Shown piece after piece: positions 52,901 to 63,303 of a DNA stretch of 64,000 nucleotides; position 1 is the first letter of the stretch, and each line of letters starts with the position of its first letter. The stretch is from contig OZ038509.1 of NCBI GenBank assembly GCA_964036315.1, positions 30,644,968 to 30,708,967 on the forward strand, given 5' to 3'. The position numbers and the translations under genes are program-made. A model generated the notes under the pieces. That model saw only the letters and a program-made list of their open reading frames with translations, had not been told where the DNA came from and made no database searches. This DNA is from Acanthosepion esculentum (taxonomy: Eukaryota; Mollusca; Cephalopoda; Sepiida; Sepiidae).

Positions 52901-55457
52901 ATAGCAGATTTTGTTATGTTTCAATTGAAAATGTTAAAATCAAATGGAATTATAGCAGATTTTGTTATTTTCAATTGAAAATGTTACAATCAAATGGAAT
53001 TATAGCAGATTTTGTTATGTTTCAATTGAAAATGTTAAAATCAAATGGAATTATAGCAGATTTTGTTATGTTTCAATTGAAAATGTTACAATCAAATGGA
53101 ATTATAGCAGATTTTGTTATTTTTCAATTGAAAATGTTAAAATCAAATGGAATTATAGCAGATTTTGTTATGTTTCAATTGAAAATGTTACAAGCAAATG
53201 GAATTATAGCAGATTTTGTTATGTTTCAAATGAAAATGTTAAAATCAAAAGTAATTATAGCAGATTTTGTTATGTTTCAATTGAAAATGTTAAAATCAAA
53301 TGGAATTATAGCAGATTTTGTTATGTTTCAATTGAAAATGTTACAATCAAATGGAATTATAGCAGATTTTGTTATTTTTCAATTGAAAATGTTAAAATCA
53401 AATGGAATTATAGCAGATTTTGTTGTTTCAATTGAAAATGTTACAATCAAATGGAATTATAGCAGATTTTGTTATGTTTCAATTGAAAATGTTAAAATCA
53501 AAAGTAATTATAGCAGATTTTGTTATGTTTCAATTGAAAATGTTAAAATCAAATGGAATTATAGCAGATTTTGTTATGTTTCAATTGAAAATGTTACAAT
53601 CAAATGGAATTATAGCAGATTTTGTTATGTTTCAATTGAAAATGTTAAAATCAAATGTAATTATAGCAGATTTTGTTATGTTTCAATTGAAAATGTTAAA
53701 ATCAAATGGAATTATAGCAGATTTTGTTATGTTTCAATTGAAAATGTTAAAATCAAATGGAATTATAGCAGATTTTGTTATTTTTCAATTGAAAATGTTA
53801 AAATCAAATGGAATTATAGCAGATTTTGTTATGTTTCAATTGAAAATGTTAAAATCAAATGGAATTATAGCAGATTTTGTTATGTTTCAATTGAAAATGT
53901 TAAAATGAAATGGAATTATAGCAGATTTTGTTATTTTCAATTGAAAATGTTACAATCAAATGGAATTATAGCAGACTTTGTTATTTTTGAATTGAAAATG
54001 TTAAAATCAAATGGAATTATAGCAGATTTTGTTATGTTTCAATTGAAAATGTTAAAATCAAATGGAATTATAGCAGATTTTGTTATGTTTCAATTGAAAA
54101 TGTTAAAATCAAATGTAATTATAGCAGATTTTGTTATGTTTCAATTGAAAATGTTACAATCAAATGGAATTATAGCAGTTTTTGTTATGTTTCAATTGAA
54201 AATGTTAAAATCAAATGTAATTATAGCAGATTTTGTTATGTTTCAATTGAAAATGTTACAATCAAATGGAATTATAGCAGATTTTGTTATGTTTCAATTG
54301 AAAATGTTACAATCAAATGGAATTATAGCAGATTTTGTTATTTTCAATTGAAAATGTTAAAATCAAATGGAATTATAGCAGATTTTGTTATGTTTCAATT
54401 GAAAATGTTACAATCAAATGGAATTATAGCAGATTTTGTTATTTTCAATTGAAAAGGTTACAATCAAATGGAATTATAGCAGATTTTGTTATTTTTCAAT
54501 TGAAAATGTTAAAATCAAATGTAATTATAGCAGATTTTGTTATGTTTCAATTGAAAATGTTAAAATCAAATGGAATTATAGCAGATTTTGTTATGTTTCA
54601 ATTGAAAATGTTAAAATCAAATGTAATTGTAGCAGATTTTGTTATGTTTCAATTGAAAATGTTAAAATCAAATGTAATTATAGCAGATTTTGTTATTTTC
54701 AATATAAAATGTTACAATCAAATGGAATTATAGCAGATTTTGTTATGTTTCAATTGAAAATGATAGAATCAAATGGAATTATAGCAGATTTTGTTATGTT
54801 TCAATTGAAAATGTTAAAATCAAATGGAATTATAGCAGATTTTGTTATGTTTCAATTGAAAATGTTACAATCAAATGGAATTATAGCAGATTTTGTTATT
54901 TTTCAATTGAAAATGTTAAAATCAAATGTAATTATAGCAGATTTTGTTATTTTCAATTGAAAATGTTAAAATCAAATGGAATTATAGCAGATTTTGTTAT
55001 GTTTGAATTGAAAATGTTACAATCAAATGGAATTATAGCAGATTTTGTTATTTTCAATTGAAAATTTTTAAATCAAATGGAATTATAGCAGATTTTGTTA
55101 TGTTTCAATTGAAAATGTTAAAATCAAATGTAATTATAGCAGATTTTGTTAGTTTTCAATTTAAAATGTTAAAATCAAATTGAATTATAGCGTATTTCCT
55201 TCTTTTTCCATTGAAAGTTTTAAAATCAAATGAAATTATAGCACATTTTGTTATTTTTCATTTGGAAATGTTAAAATCATATGTAATTATAGCAGATTTT
55301 GTTATGTTTCAATTGAAAATGTTAAAATCAAATGGAATTATAGCAGATTTTGTTATGTTTCAATTGAAAATGTTAAAATCAAATGTAATTATAGCAGATT
55401 TTGTTATGTTTCAATTGAAAATGTTAAAATCAAATGGAATTATAGCAGATTTTGTTA

Positions 55458-56579
55458 TGTTTCAATTGAAAATGTTAAAATCAAATGGAATTATAGCAGA
55501 TTTTGTTATGTTTCAATTGAAAATGTTACAATCAAATGTAATTATAGCAGATTTTGTTATTTTTCAATTGAAAATGTTAAAATCAAATAGAATTATAGCA
55601 GATTTTGTTATGTTTCAATTGAAAATGTTAAAATCAAATGGAATTATAGCAGATTTTGTTATGTTTCAATTGAAAATGTTAAAATCAAATGGATTTATAG
55701 CAGATTTTGTTATGTTTCAATTGAAAATGTTAAAATCAAATGGAATTATAGCAGATTTTGTTATTTTTCAATTGAAAATGTTAAAATCAAATGGAATTAT
55801 AGCAGATTTTGTTATGTTTCAATTGAAAATGTTAAAATCAAATAGAATTATAGCAGATTTTGTTATGTTTCAATTGAAAATGTTAAAATCAAATAGAATT
55901 ATAGCAGATTTTGTTATGTTTCAATTGAAAATGTTAAAATCAAATGGAATTATAGCAGATTTTGTTATGTTTCAATTGAAAATGTTAAAATCAAATGGAA
56001 TTATAGCAGATTTTGTTATGTTTCAATTGAAAATGTTAAAATCAAATGGAATTATAGCAGATTTTGTTATGTTTCAATTGAAAATGTTACAATCAAATGT
56101 AATTATAGCAGATTTTGTTATTTTTCAATTGAAAATGTTAAAATCAAATAGAATTATAGCAGATTTTGTTATGTTTCAATTGAAAATGTTAAAATCAAAT
56201 GGAATTATAGCAGATTTTGTTATGTTTCAATTGAAAATGTTAAAATCAAATGGATTTATAGCAGATTTTGTTATGTTTCAATTGAAAATGTTAAAATCAA
56301 ATGGAATTATAGCAGATTTTGTTATTTTTCAATTGAAAATGTTAAAATCAAATGGAATTATAGCAGATTTTGTTATGTTTCAATTGAAAATGTTAAAATC
56401 AAATAGAATTATAGCAGATTTTGTTATGTTTCAATTGAAAATGTTAAAATCAAATAGAATTATAGCAGATTTTGTTATGTTTCAATTGAAAATGTTAAAA
56501 TCAAATGGAATTATAGCAGATTTTGTTATGTTTCAATTGAAAATGTTAAAATCAAATGGAATTATAGCAGATTTTGTTA
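55458..56579 (+). repeat. Recent tandem duplication of exactly 11 monomers
   Basis: Two adjacent 561-bp copies (55,458-56,018 and 56,019-56,579). The GGATTTATAG unit at 55,691 recurs at 56,252. Three AAATAGAATT units and one ACAATCAAATGTAATT unit keep the same order in both. I see no difference between the copies by eye. All units are full-length, so the offset is exactly 11 x 51. Immediately to the right is a 50-bp unit absent from the matching place in copy 1, which sets the end. Confidence 0.88.
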
Positions 56580-57821
56580 TTTTCAATTGAAAATGTTACA
56601 ATCAAATGGAATTATAGCAGGTTTTGTTATTTTTCAATTGAAAATGTTAAAATCAAATGTAATTATAGCAGATTTTGTTATGTTTCAATTGAAAATGTTA
56701 AAATCAAATAGAATTATAGCAGATTTTGTTATGTTTCAATTGAAAATGTTAAAATCAAATGTAATTATAGCAGATTTTGTTATGTTTCAATTGAAAATGT
56801 TACAATCAAATGGAATTATAGCAGTTTTTGTTATGTTTCAATTGAAAATGTTAAAATCAAATGTAATTATAGCAGATTTTGTTAGGTTTCAATTGAAAAT
56901 GTTACAATCAAATGGAAGTATAGCAGATTTTGTTATTTTTCAATTGAAAATGTTAAAATCAAATGGAATTATAGCAGATTTTGTTATGTTTCAATTGAAA
57001 ATGTTAAAATCAAATTGAATTATAGCAGATTTTCTTCTTTTTCCATTGAAAATTTAAAAATCAAATGAAATTATAGCACATTTTGTTATTTTTCATTTGG
57101 AAATGTTAAAATCAAATGTAATTATAGCAGATTTTGTTATGTTTCAATTGAAAATGTTACAATCAAATGGAATTATAGCAGATTTTGTTATGTTTCAATT
57201 GAAAATGTTACAATCAAATGGAATTATAGCAGATTTTGTTATTTTCAATTGAAAATTTTAAAATCAAATGGAATTATAGCAGATTTTTTTTATGTTTCAA
57301 TTGAAAATGTTAAAATCAAATGGAATTATAGCAGATTTTGTTATGTTTCAATTGAAAATGTTAAAATCAAATGTAATTATAGCAGATTTTGTTAGTTTTC
57401 AATTTAAAATGTTAAAATCAAATTGAATTATAGCAGATTTTCTTCTTTTTCCATTGAAAATTGTAAAATCAAATGAAATTATAGCACATTTTGTTATTTT
57501 TCATTTGAAAATGTTAAAATCAAATGGAATTATAGCAGATTTTGATATTTTTCATTTGGAAATGATAAAATCAAAGAGAATTATAGCAGATTTTGTGTTT
57601 TTTCAATTGAAAAATTGTAAATCAAATGAAATTATACCAGATTTTGTTATTTTTTATTTGAAAATGTTAAAATCAAATGTTATCATAGCAGATTTTATTA
57701 TTTTTTAATTGAAAATGTTGAAATCAAATGGATTTTTCACAGATTTTGTTATGTTTCAATTGAAAATTTTAAAATCAAATGGAATTATAGCAGGTTTTGA
57801 TATTTTTCATTGAAAATGTTA

Positions 57822-58484
57822 AAATCAAATGCAATTGTAGCAGATCTTTTTATTTTACCATTGAAAATGTTGGAATAAAATGGAATTAATGATGATTTTG
57901 TTATTTTTCAATTGAAAATGGTAAAATCAAATGGAATTGTAGCAAATTTTGTTATTTTTCTATTGAAATTGTTAAAATCAAATGGAATTATAGAAGATTC
58001 TATTATTTTTCAATTGAAAATGTTAATATAAAATGGAATTATAGCAGATTTTGATATTCTTCAATTGAAAATATTAATATCAAATAAAATTATAGCAGAT
58101 TTTGTTATTTTTCAATTGAAAATGTTAAAATCAAATGCAATTGTAGCAGATCTTTTTATTTTACTATTGAAAATGTTGGAATAAAATGGAATTAATGATG
58201 ATTTTGTTATTTTTCAATTGAAAATGGTAAAATCAAATGGAATTGTAGCAAATTTTGTTATTTTTCAATTGAAAATGTTGAAATCAAAGGGAATTAATGA
58301 TGATTTTGTTATTTTTCTATTGAAATTGTTAAAATCAAATGGAATTATAGAAGATTCTATTATTTTTCAATTGAAAATGTTAATATAAAATGGAATTATA
58401 GCAGATTTTGATATTCTTCAATTGAAAATATTAATATCAAATAAAATTATGGCAGATTTTGTTATTTTTCAATTGAAAATGTTA
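57822..58484 (+). repeat. Segmental duplication in the flank (306 + 357 bp)
   Basis: Six diverged monomers (57,822-58,127) are followed at once by a second copy (58,128-58,484) at offset 306 bp. Private variants shared by both include GCAGATCTTTTTATTTTA, GTTGGAATAAAATGG, AATTAATGATGATTTTG, CTATTGAAATTG and GAAGATTCTATTATT. I find two base differences (ACCATTG/ACTATTG and ATAGC/ATGGC near the end). One extra monomer lies in copy 2 at about 58,262-58,312, after which the offset becomes 357 bp. The copies are far more alike than neighbouring monomers are, so the event is recent compared with the flank. Confidence 0.9.
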
Positions 58485-59861
58485 AAATCAAACAGTATAT
58501 ATAACAGATTTTGTTATTTTTCAATTGAGAATATCAAAATCAAATGGAATTATAGCAGATTTTGTAATTTTTCAATTTAAAATGTTGAAATCAAATGGAA
58601 TTATAGCATATTTTGTTATTTTTCAATTGAAAATGTATAAATAAATGGAATTAATGCTGATTTTCTTATTCTTCAATTGGAAATATTGAAATAAAATGAA
58701 ATTATAGCAGATGTTGTTATTTTTCAGTTGAAAATGTTAAAATTAAATGGAATTATAGCAGATTTTCTTATTCTTCAATTGAAAACCTAAAAATCAAATG
58801 GAATTATTCCAGATTTTGTTATTATTCAATTGAAAACATAAAAATCAAATGGAATTATAGCAGATTTTGTGATTTTTACATTGAAAATGTTAAAATCACA
58901 TGGAATTTATGCTGATTTGGGTATTTTTCAATTGAAAAATTTAAAATCAAATGGATTTATAGTCGATTTTGTTATTTTTCAATTGAAAATGTTAAAATCA
59001 AATGGAATTATAGCAGATTTTGTTATTCTTCAATTCAAAATGTTAAAATCAAATGGAAGTGTGGCTGATCTTGTTATTTTTCAATTGAAAATGTTACAAT
59101 CAAATGGAATTATAGCAGATTTTGTTATTTTTCAATTGAAAATTTTTTAATCAAATGGAATTATTGCAGATTTTGTTATTTTTAAATAGAAAATATAAAA
59201 ATCAAATGGAATTATTGCAGATTTTGCTATATTTCAATTGAAAATGTTAAAATCAAATGGAATTATAGCAGATTTTGCTATATTTCAATTGAAAATGTTA
59301 AAATCATATGGAATTATAGCAGATTTTATTATTTTTCAATTGAAAGTATGAAAATCAAATGGAATTGTATCAGATGTTGTTATTTTTCCATTGAAAATGT
59401 AAAAATCAAATGGAATTATAGTAGATTTTGTTATTATTCAATTGAAAATGATAAAAACATATGGAATTAATGATAATTTTTTTTTTCTTCAATTGATAAT
59501 GTTATAATCAAATGGAATTATAGCAGATTTTGTTATTCATCAATTGAAAAAGTTAAAATCAAACAGAATTGCAGCAGATTTCATTATTTTTCCGTTGAAA
59601 ATGTTAAAATCATCTGGAATTTATATTTATTTTGTTATTCTTCAATTGAAAATGTTAAGATTAAATGGAATTATAGGAGATTTTGTTATTTTTCAATTGA
59701 AAATATTAAAATCAAATGGAATTATAGCAGATTTTGTTATTTTTCAATTAAAAATGTTAAAATCAAATGTAATTATTGAAGATTTTGTTATTTTTCAATT
59801 GAAAAATGTTAAAATCAAATGGAATTATAGCAGATTTTGTTATTTTTCAATTGAAAATGTT

Positions 59862-60095
59862 AAAATAAAATGAAATTATAGCAGACTTTGCTATTTTTCA
59901 GTTGAAAATTTTGAAATCAAATGGAATTAATGATGGGTTAGGTATTTTTCAAATAACAATGTTACAATCAAATGGAATTATATCAGATTCTGTTATTGTT
60001 AAATTGAAAATGTTAAAATCAAATGGAATTATAGCAGATGTTGTTCTTTTTCAATTGAAAATGTTAAAATCAACTGGAATTATAGCATATTTAAT
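59862..60095 (+). repeat. Flank segment with an inverted homologue at 61,69x-62,040
   Basis: Carries an ordered set of rare variants: AAAATAAAATG, AATTAATGATG followed by TTAGGTATTTTTC, ATATCAGATTCTGTTATTG, a GTTCTT unit, and TTAATTATTT. The same set, in the same order, is read on the opposite strand from 62,040 down to about 61,690. The inverted copy has two extra GCAATTATTGCAG monomers between the second and third markers. Identity is moderate, so this pair is older than the inverted repeat at 62.2-63.3 kb. Confidence 0.75.
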
Positions 60096-60483
60096 TATTT
60101 TTCAATTGCAAATGTTAAAATCAAATGTAATTATAGCAGATTTTGTTATTTTTCAATTGAAAATGTTAAAATCAAATGGAATTAAAAAGATTTTGTTATT
60201 TTTCAATTGAAAATGTTAAAATCAAATGGAATTATACCCGATTTTGGGTTTCAATTGAAATGTAATTATAACAGATTTTGTTATTTTACGATTGAAATTG
60301 TTAAAATAAATGGAATGATAGCAGATTTTGTTATTTTTAAATTGAAACTGTTAGAATCACACAGAATTATGGCAGATTTTTTTATTTGTAATTGAAAATG
60401 TTAAAATCATATGGAATTATAGCAGATTTAACTATTTTTCAATGGCAAATGTTAAAATCAAATGGAATTATAGCAGATTTTAT

Positions 60484-61330
60484 GTTTCAATTGAAAATGT
60501 TAAAATCAAATGGAATTATAGCAGATGTTGATATTCATCAATAGAAAATGTTGAAATCAGCAGGATTTATAGCAGATTTTCTTATTCTTCTATGGAAAAT
60601 TGTAGAATCAAAAGAATTTTAGAAGATTTTGTTATTTTTCAATTGGAAATGTTAAAATCAAATGGAATTAGTGCAGATTTTGTTATTCTTCATTTGAAAA
60701 CGTTCAAATCCAATGGAATTATAACATATATTGTTATTTTTTAATTTAAAATGTTAAAATCTAATGGAATTATATCAGATTTATTTATTTTTCAATTGAA
60801 AAAGTTAAAATCAAATGGAATAATAGATTTTGTTATTCTTCAATTGAAAATGTTGAAATCAAATGCAATTATAGCAGATTTTGGTATTTTTAATTGAAAA
60901 GTTTAAAATCAAATGGAATTTTGGCAGATTTTGTTATTCTTCATTTGAAAATGTTAAAATCCAATTGGATTATAGCATATTTTGTTATTTTTCAAATGAA
61001 AAAGTTCAAATCCATTGGAATTATAGATTTTGTGATTCTTCAATTGAAAATGTTGAAATCAAATGGAGTTATACCATATTTTGTTATTTTCAATTGAAAA
61101 TATTCAAATCAAATGGAATTATAGCAGATTATTTTCTTTCCAATTGAAAATGTTAAAATCAAATGGAATTATAGCAGATGTTGTTATTCATCAATTGAAA
61201 AATTTTGAATCAAATGGATTTATAGCTGATTTTGTTATTCTTCTATGGAAAATAATAAAATCAAATGGAATTTTAGCAGATTTTGTTATTTTTCAATTGA
61301 AAATGTTAAATCAAATGGAAATGTAGGAGA
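60484..61330 (+). repeat. Old duplication in the flank, offset about 653 bp
   Basis: The series GCAGATGTTG, TATTCATCAAT, GGATTTATAGC, TTATTCTTCTATGGAAAAT, AATTTTAG runs from 60,521 and again from 61,174. Many differences separate the copies (about 60,484-60,690 and 61,137-61,330), including point changes and single-base indels. The offset is about 13 monomers less 10 bp. It is diagnosed by shared rare variants, not by overall similarity. Confidence 0.7.
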
Positions 61331-61673
61331 TTTAGATATTTTTCAATTGTAAATATTAAAATCAACAGTAATTATAGCAGATTTAGTTATTTTTCAATTG
61401 AAAATGTTAAATCCAATGTAATTATAGCAGATTTTATTATTTTTCAATTGTAAATGTTAAAATCAAATGGAATTATAGCTGATTTTGTTATTGTTCAATT
61501 GAAAATGTTGAAATCCAATGAAATTATAGCAGATTTAGTTATTTTTCAATTGAAAAGGTTAAAATCCAATGAAATTATGGATAGATTTTATTATTTTTCA
61601 ATTGAAAATGTAAAAATCAAATGGAATTATTGCATATTTTGTTATTTTTAATTGAATATCTTAAATCCAATGT

Positions 61674-61710
61674 AATTATAGCAGAACAAATAATTAAATC
61701 TGCTATAATT
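61674..61710. repeat. Hairpin at the left inversion junction
   Basis: AATTATAGCAGA (61,674-61,685) and its exact reverse complement TCTGCTATAATT (61,699-61,710) flank a 13-nt AT-only-but-one loop. The arms come from the same part of the monomer in opposite orientation, so the two monomer strands switch within the unit at GCAGA. It marks the head-to-head joint where the array changes from + to - orientation and could fold as a 12-bp stem. Confidence 0.85.
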
Positions 61711-62482
61711 CCAGGTGATTATAACATTTTCAATTGAATAAGAACAAAATCTGCTATAATTCCATTTCATTTTAATATTTTCAATTGAACAATAACAGAA
61801 TCTGATATAATTTCATTTGATTTTAACATTTTCCTTTGAAAAATAACAAAATCTGCAATAATTGCATTTGATTTTAACATTTTCAATTGAAAAATAACAA
61901 AATCTGCAATAATTGCATTTGATTTTAATATTTTCAATTGAAAAATACCTAAATCATCATTAATTCCATTTGATTTCAACATTTTCAATTGAAAAATAAC
62001 AAAATCTGCTATAATTCCATTTTATTTTAATATTTTCAATTGAAAAATAACAAAATCTGCTATAATTCCATTTGATTTTATCATTTTTCAATTGAAAAGT
62101 AACAAAATCTGCAATAATGCATTTGATTTTAACATTTTCAATTGAAAAATAACAAAATCTTCTATAATTCAATTTGATTGTAACATTTGGAATTGAAAAA
62201 TATAAAATCTGATATAATTCCATTTGATTTTAACATTTTCAATTGAAAAATAACAAAATCTATTATAATTCCATTTCATGTTTATATTTTCAATTGAAAA
62301 ATATCAAAATCTGCTATAATTCCAATATATTTTAACTTTTTAAAAAATAATAAAATCTGTTATAATTCCATGTGATTTTACCATTTTCAATTGAAAAATA
62401 ACAAATTCATCTTTAATTCCATTTGATTTCAACATTCAATTGAAAAATAACGAAATCTGCTACAATTTCATTTGATTATAAC
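61686..62482 (-). repeat. Inverted satellite block
   Basis: About 16 monomers in reverse orientation (CTGCTATAATTCC, GATTTTAACATTTTCAATTG) inside an otherwise forward array. The only reverse-strand open frames of the window with the satellite-type translation lie here (61,767-61,988 and 61,960-62,223), because in forward monomers each reverse frame has a stop per unit. Both edges are sharp: 61,685/61,686 on the left and 62,482/62,483 on the right. The right part (62,215-62,482) is nearly identical to 62,831-63,303 inverted, and the left part resembles 59,862-60,095 inverted. Confidence 0.93.
62215..62482 (-). repeat. Left arm of a long inverted repeat
   Basis: Its reverse complement starts with GTTATAATCAAATGAAATTG and aligns base for base with 62,831 onward. 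From 62,482 down to 62,342 I see one difference against 62,831-62,971 (CAATTG against CAATAG). At 62,341/62,342 the arm lacks 206 bp present in the right arm. It then resumes with AAAAAGTTAAAATATATTGG, again with one substitution, until similarity fades near 62,215. Rare shared variants include TTCGTTATT, CAATTGAATGTTG, AAAGATGAATTTG, GGTAAAATCACATGG and ATATAAACATGAAATGG. Confidence 0.9.
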
Positions 62483-62830
62483 ATAATGGAATTTTTGCAG
62501 ATTTTGTTATTTTTCAATTGAAAATGATAAAATCAAATGGAATTATATTAGATTTTCTTACTTGTCAATTGAAAATGATGAAAGAAATGAAATTCTAGCA
62601 GATTTTGCTATTCTTCAATTGAAAATGTTGAAATCTAATGGAATTAATGCTGATTTTGTTATTCTTCAATTGAAAATGTTGTAATCAAATGGAATTTTAG
62701 CAGATTTTCGGTATTTTTTAATTAAAATATAAAAATCAAATGGAATTATAATAGATTTTGTTATTTTTCAATATAAAATGTTAAAATATAATGGAATTGT
62801 AGCTGATTTTGTTATTTTATAATTGAAAAC

Positions 62831-63303
62831 GTTATAATCAAATGAAATTGTAGCAGATTTCGTTATTTTTCAATTGAATGTTGAAATCAAATGGAATTAA
62901 AGATGAATTTGTTATTTTTCAATAGAAAATGGTAAAATCACATGGAATTATAACAGATTTTATTATTTTTTAATTGAAAATGTTAATATCAAATGTAATT
63001 ATAGCAGTATTGTCATTTTTCAATTGAAAATATTAAAATCATGGAATTAATGCTGATTTTGATATTCTTCAATTGAAAATGTTAAAATCAAATGGAATTA
63101 TAGGAGATTTTGTTATTTTTCAATTGAAAAAGTTAAAATCAAATGGAATTACATCAGATGTTGTTATTTTTCAATTGAAAAAGTTAAAATATATTGGAAC
63201 TATAGCAGATTTTGATATTTTTCAATTGAAAATATAAACATGAAATGGAATTATAATAGATTTTGTTATTTTTCAATTGAAAATGTTAAATCAAATGGAA
63301 TTA
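62831..63303 (+). repeat. Right arm of the long inverted repeat
   Basis: Forward copy of the reverse complement of 62,215-62,482. It contains 206 bp (about 62,972-63,177, four monomers plus 2 bp) not present in the left arm. The break lies in an A run at both ends, which suits a deletion from the left arm by slippage or by recombination between monomers. The arms are separated by a 348-bp spacer (62,483-62,830) of ordinary diverged forward monomers, so this is a stem-loop-type inverted duplication. Confidence 0.9.

Larger units (their letters stand above)
30279..57498 (+). repeat. Core domain punctuated by a divergent two-unit module
   Basis: A module of about 107 bp recurs 17 times and only here. 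In most copies it reads as GTTAGTTTTCAATTTAAAAT, a TTGAATTATAG unit, TTTTCTTCTTTTTCCATTG, a TTTAAAAATC unit, GAAATTATAGCACATTTTG. The C of the CTTC (or CGTC) motif lies at 30,330, 31,349, 33,437, 35,320, 36,999, 38,424, 40,406, 41,422, 44,018, 45,747, 47,932, 48,595, 49,561, 51,895, 55,199, 57,034 and 57,442. Spacings run from 408 to 3,304 bp and are near whole numbers of monomers (about 8, 13, 19, 20, 28, 33, 36, 39, 51 and 65, among others). The first two copies have CGTC, and the copy at 55,199 has further changes. Ordinary core monomers fill the intervals. Confidence 0.9.
1..57540 (+). repeat. Homogenised core of a 51-bp satellite array
   Basis: Uninterrupted head-to-tail 51-bp monomers, all in one orientation. 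The unit has a 12-bp palindrome (TTTCAATTGAAA, unit positions 1-12), an A-rich stretch, AATTATAGCAG (30-40) and GATTTTGTTATG (40-51). The consensus has 11 G/C bases and, on this strand, 8 G against 3 C. Most differences fall at position 19 (A/C), 29 (G/T) and 51 (G/T). Units of 50 bp (one T lost in GTTATTTTC) and 49 bp (GTTGTTTC) recur. No unique sequence, transposon, tRNA or rRNA gene interrupts it, so every stretch without a gene here is satellite. The array continues past position 1. Satellite identity is certain; a centromeric location is inference. Confidence 0.97.

Noticed and set aside
57285..57297. Run of T near 57,285 as a terminator or poly-A tail of a retroelement
   Set aside because: It is a few extra T in the normal GATTTTGTTATG part of one monomer, with no stem or element beside it.
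30279..57498. Punctuation module as an inserted mobile element
   Set aside because: It aligns to two diverged monomers in register, keeps the array phase, and has no target-site duplication or terminal repeats of its own.
1..57540. CRISPR array
   Set aside because: The repeats abut with no unique spacers; the whole 51-bp period is conserved.
60470..60495. Yeast-type replication origin core (TTTTATGTTTC)
   Set aside because: It misses the consensus at the last base, arises from a one-off deletion in a single unit, and nothing else supports an origin.
61767..62223. Reverse-strand open frames as genes
   Set aside because: They are the same satellite translation, open only because this block is inverted.
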